Assembly: GCA_017998475.1 (NCBI GenBank)
Contig: JAGODA010000200.1
Location: 1 to 5,956 of the forward strand
Reading direction: 5' to 3'
DNA length: 5,956 nt
Source of the DNA: Spirochaetota bacterium
Lineage (GTDB): Bacteria; Spirochaetota; UBA4802; UBA5368
Positions 1 to 5,956 of the stretch are shown in pieces (the first letter of the stretch is position 1; each line of letters starts with the position of its first letter). Position numbers and translations under genes: made by a program. The notes beneath the pieces are model-generated. The model had not been told where the DNA came from. It saw nothing but the letters and a program-made list of their open reading frames with translations, and did not search any database.

Positions 1-2305
1 AGGGCCGGTCGACTCCCGCCGCGCTTTTCGCGTATTCGATCGCGGCGACGAGGCCGCCGATCGAATCGACCAGCGCGCGCTCCTTCGCGCGGCTTCCGGC
101 GAACACGCGCCCCTCCGCCACCGACGGAATCGAGCCGGCGGGGATGGAGCGCCCGCCCACCACCTTCTCGGTGAATCCACGATAGGTGAAGTCGACCGCC
201 TTCTGTAAAAGCTCCCGCTCGCGCGGCGAAAGCTCCCTTGACTCGTCGAAGATGTCGGCGAACTCGCTCATCTTTATGATGTCCTTGTTGATGCCGAGCG
301 TCGCGTAGAGCTTTCCGAGGTTGAGTTTTCCCATCACCACACCGATCGAGCCGGTGACCGTGCCCGCGCCGCTATAGATTCTGTCGCCCGTGCAGGCGAT
401 GTAATAGCCTCCCGAGGCCGCGATATTCCCGAAGGAGAAGACCACGGGCTTGTTGTACTTCTTTTTCATTTCAAGAAGCGCGTGCCACATGAAATCCGAC
501 GCAGTCGCCGAGCCCCCGCCGGAGTTCACGCGGACCACCACCGCGCGCACCGATGATGACGAGAACACCCGCTCGAGCGTCTTTTTAAACGACCCGTCAC
601 CGGTGGCGTTCGGCCCGAGCAGGCCCGAACGGCGCTCCTCGCCCCTTATTATGGAGCCGGAAACGTGTACCACGGCGACTACGGGAACGGGGCCCCATTC
701 CACGGCGCGGCGTTTCCGCGCGAGGTACTCCTCCAGTTTCACGACCCTGTCGACGCCGCCGGCAAGCCTCTTCTCCATATCGTCGGGATAGGCGACCTCG
801 TCGACGAACCGGGCGTTTCTGGCCTCGGCGGGCTCCAGGAAACCGCGCGCGAAAAGCGCCTCGATCTCCGAACGCGCGAGCCGCCGGTCCGCGCCGACAT
901 CGTCCAGAAACTGCCCGTTGAGGTCGGACAACAGCTCGGTCAGATTTTCGCGGTGCGCCTCCGACATGCCTTCGCGCGTGAAGGGTTCGTTGAACGACTT
1001 GTATTTCCCCTTCGACACCGATTCGAAGCGCACACCGGCCTTGTCCATCAGGCCCTTGAAAAAATAGACCTCGGCGACCAGGCCGGATATCGCGAACGGG
1101 CTGTTGGGCGCCATGCACACCTCGTCAGCCGCCGCTGCGAGATAATACTCCTTATTGCCGATCGACGCGAGCGCCGCGTAGACCTTTTTCCCCGAGGCCC
1201 GGAAACGCTTTACGGCCGCGCGCGCCTCCTGCACCTGAGCGAAGCCAAGAGGCATGGCGTCGATCGTAAGCAGAACCGCGGAGATCGAGCGATCGGTCGC
1301 GGCCTCGTCCAGAGCGGCGATCATATCGTGGAACGAGGGACGCCGCTCCCCGAGCACGCGCTCCTCCTCGATCTCGTTCATGCGCTCGGCGAAACGTATC
1401 ACGAGCACGCCGTGAGACGGCGCGACCGCGTCGCGGTACTTCGCGGCGGAAAGCCCCACGCCGTAGGCCGCGGTGCGCGGCGCGCCTTTACGGCCCATGC
1501 CGTTGAAATAATCGAGAACGAGCGTCGAGCCCCTGGGCCCCTCGAAGTCGATGGGCACCAGGGCGCCCGCCGATATGTCCCCGGACGGATTCGCCCCGGC
1601 GAAGACCAGTATATCGCGCGGAAGCCGCAGCTCAGCCGAGAAGAAAAGTCCGTCCCGGTCGAAGCGCTGACCGTATCGCCGCGCCGCGTCGCAGGAAAGG
1701 GACAGCCTGTCGCCGTACGGTCGGATTGAAATGGAGTACACCTCGCTGACCGGGACCCTGCCGCCTCCCAGTCGCGGCTCGTTAAGATCGCGAAGCACAT
1801 ACCCCAGCGAGATGAACCGCGCGGGACGAAGCAGCGCCCCCGCGGTAAACGAACGGTATTTCCGGTATCCGTCGCTCGCCCCGGCGGCAAAGGAGTAGGC
1901 CGCGCCTATGCCGAATACGTTTCCAAAGAAAAATCCCTTTGCCACGCTCGCTATATCCATGCGGGCGCCGGTAAAGTCGTCCACGGCCGGGTCGTACAGG
2001 TCGCCCGCGTGAAGGTAGGAGAGCGCGAGCCCCGCGATCGAAATTGAGGCCAGATGGTCCGAGTCGTCACCGCCTTCGTGGCGAAGCAGCCGGTAACTGA
2101 TGAAGGGCGCCGCGTCATCGTCGGCGAAGGCCGGATTGATGAACTGCGCTCCTGTGAGGTTCGCGTTTGCCGCGTGTCCGCCCCGTCTTACGAAATCGAG
2201 AGGGTCGGGGGCTGATGCCGCCCGGGCGTCGAGCGCGCACGCGAGCACCGCCGCCAGCGCGGCGACTCTACAGAATTTTAATGCCGATAACCGTGATATC
2301 ATCAT
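1..2305 (-). CDS. sppA: Signal peptide peptidase SppA (protease IV type) with an extra N-terminal barrel-like domain; 3' end cut by window edge
   Basis: SppA enzymes are envelope Ser/Lys proteases that degrade cleaved signal peptides and other membrane-associated peptides. 768 codons are visible and no stop is reached before the left edge. Residues 1-32 form a signal peptide (basic start, hydrophobic core about 15-26, AxA sites ending at A29 or A32); VLAC at 20-23 is a loose lipobox. Residues about 47-290 are rich in alternating short beta strands and contain LTGAQFINPAFADD, resembling the start of outer-membrane barrel proteins; this part is not in E. coli SppA. The SppA N-domain (about 296-500) carries the predicted catalytic lysine K436 in KYKSFNEPF. 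The C-domain (about 540-750) carries the predicted nucleophile S631 in AASGGYY, followed by TVTGSIGVV. The K-to-S spacing of 195 is close to the 200 of E. coli (K209/S409). By comparison with E. coli, at most about 70 C-terminal residues are missing. The ATG at 2303-2305 was chosen because it has a GAGG site 6 bases upstream and gives a clean signal peptide; it overlaps the upstream phosphatase gene by 38 bases. The SppA assignment is firm; the role of the N-terminal part is inferred. Confidence 0.93.
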   Translation of the reverse strand, partial: MMISRLSALKFCRVAALAAVLACALDARAASAPDPLDFVRRGGHAANANLTGAQFINPAFADDDAAPFISYRLLRHEGGDDSDHLASISIAGLALSYLHAGDLYDPAVDDFTGARMDIASVAKGFFFGNVFGIGAAYSFAAGASDGYRKYRSFTAGALLRPARFISLGYVLRDLNEPRLGGGRVPVSEVYSISIRPYGDRLSLSCDAARRYGQRFDRDGLFFSAELRLPRDILVFAGANPSGDISAGALVPIDFEGPRGSTLVLDYFNGMGRKGAPRTAAYGVGLSAAKYRDAVAPSHGVLVIRFAERMNEIEEERVLGERRPSFHDMIAALDEAATDRSISAVLLTIDAMPLGFAQVQEARAAVKRFRASGKKVYAALASIGNKEYYLAAAADEVCMAPNSPFAISGLVAEVYFFKGLMDKAGVRFESVSKGKYKSFNEPFTREGMSEAHRENLTELLSDLNGQFLDDVGADRRLARSEIEALFARGFLEPAEARNARFVDEVAYPDDMEKRLAGGVDRVVKLEEYLARKRRAVEWGPVPVVAVVHVSGSIIRGEERRSGLLGPNATGDGSFKKTLERVFSSSSVRAVVVRVNSGGGSATASDFMWHALLEMKKKYNKPVVFSFGNIAASGGYYIACTGDRIYSGAGTVTGSIGVVMGKLNLGKLYATLGINKDIIKMSEFADIFDESRELSPRERELLQKAVDFTYRGFTEKVVGGRSIPAGSIPSVAEGRVFAGSRAKERALVDSIGGLVAAIEYAKSAAGVDRP

Positions 2306-4463
2306 GGATCGCCTCGCCGAAACTTTCAGCCTTTTCCATTATCATTCGTATCTTGTCTTCTATCTTCGCGTCCCTCGTACGCGCGACCACCTCGAGCAGC
2401 CTGATCTCGCAGAATTGCTCCTCGGTCTTCTCGTCGTACAGCTCCACGAGGCCGTCCGTATAGAGGATGAGCTCGTCACCCCTGGAAAACGCGTAACGCG
2501 ACGAGGAATAGCCGGCATCCGGGTCGGCCCCAAGTATCTTCGACCTGCCTTCAAGCGTCGACAGGTCCTTTCTGCCGGCTCGTATGAGCACGGGCGCGCA
2601 GTGCCCCGCGTTTATATACACCAGCTCGCGCGTCGCCTTGTCGTAGACTCCGACAAACAGCGTAATGAGGTCCACGCCGTTGTAGCGGCGGGTGAGGAAG
2701 TGGTTCACTTCCTCCACCGCGCGCTCGATGGTTTTCTTTTCCATCAGCATGGCGTTGATGATACTGCTCGTCATAGAGAGGATCATGGAGGCCGAAAGCC
2801 CATGACCGGAAACGTCCGCTATGACCAGGGCGGTGCGGTTGCGGTCGATGGTGATGAAATCGTAGTAGTCGCCCGTCACTTTGATATAGGGTCTGTTGTA
2901 ATAGTGGATCGCCAGTCCCCTCTTCTCCGGCGCTCTTTCGGGAAAGAGTCTCTGCTGTATGGCGGAGGCGATGTCGAGCTCCCTCTCGAAACTGCGCCGG
3001 GTGATATAGTCGTTGAACAACCGGTCGTTCTCAATGAGCTGATGGAGCTGAAGCGCGACCGTCTGCAGATAGCCGACCTCCTCGTCGCTGAAGAACACGT
3101 CCCCGGCCTTGTCCCCAACCATGAGCGCTCCCCGGATCTCCCTCTCCCGTATGAGGGGTACCGCGATAAGCACATCCCTCTCCGCCATGAAGCGGTACAC
3201 GCCGTCCTCGACCGCGTCGTTGCGGATGAGGGTGTAGCACAGCATCGTCGCGGGGCTTTCCGTTAAGAACCGGAAGAGCGCGGATTCTCTCGACAGCGGC
3301 TCGGCATAGCGAAGGAGTTCGGACGGGAAGGCCCCCGGGCGGTCCTCGAACAGGATGAGGCGGGGCGGCGGGGTCCCGGCGACCGAGGCCACCTCCGCGA
3401 ATATTTTTTCAAGTTTCGCCGGCAGCTCCGACGGGGAGGAGACGAGTTCCGCTATTGTCTGAAGCGACTCGGCGTACCGGTCCCTCCCGCCCTGAACGCT
3501 CGAGCGTAGCCAGTCATTGGTCATGAACTTGGCCTTCAGGAGGACGATCATACCGGCCGTAAACAGGGCCGCGTCGACCAGCATCCCGGAGGAAAAGGCC
3601 GGAGCGCTCATGAGATAGTACAGGCCCGCGGCGCCGGCGGCCGCTATCGCGGCGTTCAGAAAAATCACCACCGCCCCCCTGCCCAGGTACGGCGCCACGT
3701 TGAAGAAATTGTTCTCAAGGAGCCTGTTCCCCACGCAGAGAGGGACGATCAGCATCAGCCCCGGGGGAAGCGCGTGCGGAACGGCGACGTGCGCGCAGAG
3801 ACGCAGCAGAAACAGGAACACCGGTACGAGAAAGCCGAAGGTCATGCAGAGCATGATGGTGATGTTGCGGCGGACGAGGTAGCCGTTCCGCGCCCCGACG
3901 GTCGATACGGCGAGGCTCCCCATGGCGAAAAACGAACAGAGCACCAGATACAGCGCGAGCACCCTGAGCACGTATGCCCCTTCGGGTCCCGAGGGGAAGG
4001 CCACCGACGCGAACACGATGGCCGCTCCGGGTACAAGCACCACCGCCGCTGCGCCCGAGCTCGTTTTCCTGTTTGTCAGGTTGAATCCGATAACGACTCC
4101 CGTATAGCCAAGCAGGATGCCGCTGAGAACGAAAACGGGGACATAGGCGCCGCGTGAATGCAGGTCGACCAGAAGGAAGCAGTAAAGGGACAGCTCCAGG
4201 CCGAACCACACGAACAACCTCACCAGCCTCCTGAAGGGATGAATCATCCGTATTATGAAGGCCCAGATAAACTGAATGTCCGCGCACGCGATAAGGAAAA
4301 CCATGAGCCATCGCGAATTGTCTCCCGCGGAAAGACCGGGAAACGCCGGAACGGCGGTTCCGGCCTCAACCGCACCCGCGAATCCATGGGCCTCAAACAG
4401 GAAGAACGCGTTGAGAAACGCGATACCCGCCAGCAACGCCGCGTTTACCAGATGCCTTCTCAC
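2268..4463 (-). CDS. Polytopic membrane SpoIIE/RsbU-family serine phosphatase (multi-TM, GAF, PP2C-type)
   Basis: This 731-residue protein is predicted to dephosphorylate phospho-Ser/Thr on a partner protein, typically a STAS-domain anti-sigma-factor antagonist, in response to a membrane or cytoplasmic signal. About ten hydrophobic segments occupy residues 1-312 (for example 5-23, 52-72, 81-99, 107-127, 138-156, 164-188, 201-228, 234-248, 263-285 and 292-311). A GAF-like domain follows at about 330-480. A helical linker with the family motif ELDIASAIQQRLFP (495-508) leads into the phosphatase domain. All phosphatase motifs are present: VTGDYYDF (529-536, D532), IADVSGHG (548-555, D550), NAGH (618-621), YTDGL (668-672, D670) and DDIT (721-724), so the metal centre looks complete. 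The start is a GTG at 4461-4463 that overlaps the previous stop as GTGA and has a GGAGGA site 6 bases upstream. The gene sits between a degenerate paralogue and sppA and is probably translationally coupled to both. Class assignment is confident; substrate and signal are unknown. The TM block is not a domain I recognise. Confidence 0.93.
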   Translation of the reverse strand: MRRHLVNAALLAGIAFLNAFFLFEAHGFAGAVEAGTAVPAFPGLSAGDNSRWLMVFLIACADIQFIWAFIIRMIHPFRRLVRLFVWFGLELSLYCFLLVDLHSRGAYVPVFVLSGILLGYTGVVIGFNLTNRKTSSGAAAVVLVPGAAIVFASVAFPSGPEGAYVLRVLALYLVLCSFFAMGSLAVSTVGARNGYLVRRNITIMLCMTFGFLVPVFLFLLRLCAHVAVPHALPPGLMLIVPLCVGNRLLENNFFNVAPYLGRGAVVIFLNAAIAAAGAAGLYYLMSAPAFSSGMLVDAALFTAGMIVLLKAKFMTNDWLRSSVQGGRDRYAESLQTIAELVSSPSELPAKLEKIFAEVASVAGTPPPRLILFEDRPGAFPSELLRYAEPLSRESALFRFLTESPATMLCYTLIRNDAVEDGVYRFMAERDVLIAVPLIREREIRGALMVGDKAGDVFFSDEEVGYLQTVALQLHQLIENDRLFNDYITRRSFERELDIASAIQQRLFPERAPEKRGLAIHYYNRPYIKVTGDYYDFITIDRNRTALVIADVSGHGLSASMILSMTSSIINAMLMEKKTIERAVEEVNHFLTRRYNGVDLITLFVGVYDKATRELVYINAGHCAPVLIRAGRKDLSTLEGRSKILGADPDAGYSSSRYAFSRGDELILYTDGLVELYDEKTEEQFCEIRLLEVVARTRDAKIEDKIRMIMEKAESFGEAIHDDITVIGIKIL
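2312..2315 (-). promoter_or_regulatory. Shine-Dalgarno site (GAGG) for sppA
   Basis: On the minus strand GAGG lies 6 bases before the ATG at 2305-2303, inside the final codons of the phosphatase gene. It supports this ATG over the second ATG directly after it, and hence the 38-base overlap of the two genes. Confidence 0.65.
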
Positions 4464-5854
4464 GGGCGCTCCTCCATCCGCACCATAACGAGCAGCCTGT
4501 CGCTCGAACCGCCGCCGGACTTTTCCGCGAGCGAGCGGACAAGGGTCGAACGCAGTTTCGTCAACTGGAGCTCCCGGTTCCGTTCGATTATTTCCGTGAA
4601 ATGAGCGGGATCCTCGGCAAGAGCCCTGTAATAGGCGTCACAGCACAGGAGCATGATATCTCCCGGTTGAATCATCAGCGACTGCGTTACGGAACGGCCC
4701 TGCCGGCGGTGCCGGTCAATCCCCTTCCCGGGACGATAGACGAAGGGCGCCGGATAGCCGAAGCTCGAGAAGATAAATTCACCGCTCCGCCTGAGGGAGC
4801 CGTGCAGTATGACCAGGTCCTGGGCGTGAAGGCGCTTCGCCCTGATAATCCGCTTCATCCGCGCGAGCACACCGGCCGGGGAAAGGCCGAGGCGAGCGAA
4901 GCTCTGAAGGACGGACTGCACTCCGGGCATGAGGATGGAGGTGCCAGCGATATTGCCTTTGATCCGGTATGCGGAGACGCGGATATCGTCCTCCACGGCA
5001 TCGTTTTCGAAAAGATCGTAAAATTCCCGTATCATAAGCGAGGCCGTTTCGTGGTACACCCTCAGCTCGAACCTTCCCATCACCCCCCCCGCGGGAGGAA
5101 GGAACTTTTTCTGCACCCGCGCGGCGAGCTCGTACTCCTTCTCCAGCTCCCTCTTCCTGACGATCTCGTCGAGAAAAAAGCGGTTAACCGACAGTATGGC
5201 GATCTTCGAAGCGAATATCTTCAGCAGCCTGATTTCCCCGGGAGAGAACCTTCGGCGCTGGCCGCCCGTTACGATAAGCCCCAGAAACATCCGGTGATAA
5301 TAGATCGGCACTGCGACCTCGCCCCCGAGCCTGTCGAGCTCGGCGACGATGGAGTTCTCGAAGTGGATGGAAGGATTCAGCTTGCCCCTGACGATGACGT
5401 CGTCCGGGCCGCTTATCACCCTGAAGAGAATGTTGTCCTTCGATATCCGCGCGTTGCGGATGATCTTGCGCCGCCGGTTTTTCTGGTAGAAGATGTTGAA
5501 CTCGTCACGGTCGTGGTAGTAGAAAACGAGCATGCCCGTCTCAACGCTGATCAGGTCGAGGATCTGGTCGAAGGTCGCCCGGAGCACCTCGTCGAACGAC
5601 TCGATGCTGAGAATGGAGTCGACCGTCTGGACGTAAAGATCGTTGTAGCGGATGGGGCTTATAAACGAGTCGATAATCGTGTGCAGGTAGTTGACGACGG
5701 GCAGAAGCGAGAAGATCACGGCGAAAAAGAACACGACCGAGAACACGCCGTCCGGCGCGAGCGCCGACAGGCCGAGGGCGAGCGCGATCAGCATCGCGAC
5801 GAAGAGAAGGTTTACCCCGTAGGTGAGGGTGATGTTCTTGGTCCTGTTCTTCAT
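4460..5854 (-). CDS. Two-TM GAF protein with degenerate SpoIIE/PP2C-like domain (probable pseudophosphatase)
   Basis: This 464-residue protein has two membrane segments (about 13-33 and 37-57), a short periplasmic turn, a GAF-like sensor domain (about 80-225) and the helical linker typical of RsbU-like phosphatases, with EYELAARVQKKFLPP at 240-254. The C-terminal part (about 258-460) follows the length and strand pattern of a SpoIIE phosphatase domain, but the motifs have decayed. The GGD-FYD position reads IREFYD (metal Asp replaced by E277), DVSGHG reads RIKGNI (297-302), NAGH reads SFGY (364-367), and the final DDxT reads SDRL (451-454). Only the Asp of the TDG motif is kept (D406, in CCDAYY). 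Three of four expected metal ligands are therefore changed, and catalysis is doubtful. By analogy with other pseudophosphatases it may scaffold, sense or regulate the intact phosphatase encoded immediately downstream. The reading frame is full and undamaged, so this is a conserved-looking divergent protein, not a wreck. The ATG at 5852-5854 overlaps the upstream stop (ATGA); only a weak GGGGA lies next to it, so translation is probably coupled. The alignment is by eye. Confidence 0.85.
   Translation of the reverse strand: MKNRTKNITLTYGVNLLFVAMLIALALGLSALAPDGVFSVVFFFAVIFSLLPVVNYLHTIIDSFISPIRYNDLYVQTVDSILSIESFDEVLRATFDQILDLISVETGMLVFYYHDRDEFNIFYQKNRRRKIIRNARISKDNILFRVISGPDDVIVRGKLNPSIHFENSIVAELDRLGGEVAVPIYYHRMFLGLIVTGGQRRRFSPGEIRLLKIFASKIAILSVNRFFLDEIVRKRELEKEYELAARVQKKFLPPAGGVMGRFELRVYHETASLMIREFYDLFENDAVEDDIRVSAYRIKGNIAGTSILMPGVQSVLQSFARLGLSPAGVLARMKRIIRAKRLHAQDLVILHGSLRRSGEFIFSSFGYPAPFVYRPGKGIDRHRRQGRSVTQSLMIQPGDIMLLCCDAYYRALAEDPAHFTEIIERNRELQLTKLRSTLVRSLAEKSGGGSSDRLLVMVRMEERP
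4470..4475 (-). promoter_or_regulatory. Shine-Dalgarno site (GGAGGA) for the GTG-started phosphatase
   Basis: On the minus strand GGAGGA lies 6 bases before the GTG at 4463-4461. It is a near-perfect ribosome-binding site inside the last codons of the upstream gene. It decides the use of a GTG start that overlaps the upstream stop codon. Confidence 0.8.
5083..5090 (-). repeat. G8 homopolymer tract within the pseudophosphatase gene
   Basis: Eight consecutive G on the coding strand (C on the plus strand) encode part of the A-G-G-V stretch at residues 255-258, exactly between the linker helix and the phosphatase-like domain. Tracts of this length can slip in replication or transcription. A change of one base here would keep the membrane and GAF parts and lose the C-terminal domain. 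In GC-rich DNA it may also be chance. Confidence 0.6.
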
Positions 5855-5956
5855 TCCCCGAGGAGCGAGTCGATATCGCGCACAACGGTATCGACGATGT
5901 CCCGCACCGCCAGCCTTCCGTCCAGCACCAGAAAGCCCCGGTCCGCAACGGACAGG
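5851..5956 (-). CDS. C-terminal end of an unidentified upstream gene
   Basis: A reading frame enters from the right edge and ends at the TGA at 5851-5853, giving 34 visible residues that end in DTVVRDIDSLLGE. The stop overlaps the start of the next gene as ATGA, the same arrangement as the next junction, which supports this being a genuine gene of the same operon. The visible piece starts LSVADRGFLVLDGRLAV, which faintly recalls the ADR...VL..GR stretch after the H-loop of ABC transporter ATPases, but 34 residues are too few to call a family. No function is assigned. Confidence 0.6.
   Translation of the reverse strand, partial: LSVADRGFLVLDGRLAVRDIVDTVVRDIDSLLGE

Noticed and set aside
665..1729. 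Long plus-strand open frame of 354 codons opposite sppA
   Set aside because: It is antisense to a well-supported SppA frame with conserved motifs. Its translation is rich in Arg, His, Gly and Ala with no domain signal, as expected of a shadow frame in GC-rich DNA.
597..1890. Minus-strand open frames of 173 and 163 codons inside sppA
   Set aside because: Both lie in another frame of the sppA coding strand. The SppA frame carries all conserved motifs continuously, so these are not evidence of a frameshift.
2268..2305. Possible terminator or regulatory site at the phosphatase/sppA junction
   Set aside because: The two genes overlap here, and no GC-rich hairpin followed by a T run is seen on the minus strand.
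2100..3266. Plus-strand open frame of 388 codons opposite the phosphatase gene and the sppA start
   Set aside because: It crosses the junction of two supported minus-strand genes and mirrors their codons. It has no recognisable motif and no good ribosome-binding site.
5541..5948. Minus-strand open frame of 135 codons overlapping the start of the pseudophosphatase gene
   Set aside because: It is out of frame with both neighbouring genes. Its composition is that of a shadow, and the ATGA-linked frame ending at 5851 is the better upstream gene.

Overview
The whole window is coding and every gene lies on the minus strand, so transcription runs from high to low coordinates. There are four genes: the last 34 codons of an unidentified upstream gene (5851 to the right edge), a two-TM GAF protein with a decayed SpoIIE/PP2C phosphatase-like domain (4460-5854), a polytopic membrane SpoIIE/RsbU-type serine phosphatase with intact active-site motifs (2268-4463), and an SppA-type signal peptide peptidase (left edge-2305) that runs off the window. 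Successive genes overlap by 4 bases (ATGA), 4 bases (GTGA) and 38 bases, so there is no intergenic space. No promoter, terminator, RNA gene, mobile element or CRISPR array is visible; the ends of the operon lie outside the window.

The DNA is GC-rich. The Sec-type signal peptide and the beta-strand-rich outer-membrane-protein-like segment on the SppA protein point to a diderm (Gram-negative) bacterium. Large membrane proteins with N-terminal multi-TM, GAF and SpoIIE domains are common in spirochaetes and in some deltaproteobacterial-type lineages. A GC-rich spirochaete or relative is my best guess, but this is inference and I cannot name a genus.

Functionally the operon pairs envelope or cytoplasmic sensing with proteolysis. 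The intact phosphatase would dephosphorylate a phosphoserine/threonine on an anti-sigma-factor antagonist (STAS-type) or similar partner. The neighbouring protein has the same GAF-linker-phosphatase layout but has lost most metal-binding residues, which suggests a regulatory pseudophosphatase. The SppA homologue carries the Lys/Ser catalytic dyad in the envelope compartment, plus about 230 extra N-terminal residues that look like an outer-membrane barrel or PorV-like segment. No kinase, STAS protein or sigma factor is visible here, so the regulatory target is unknown.

The two points most worth following up are the co-translated active/inactive phosphatase pair and the unusual N-terminal extension on SppA. 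A G8 tract inside the pseudophosphatase gene, just before its phosphatase-like domain, is a lesser point of interest.
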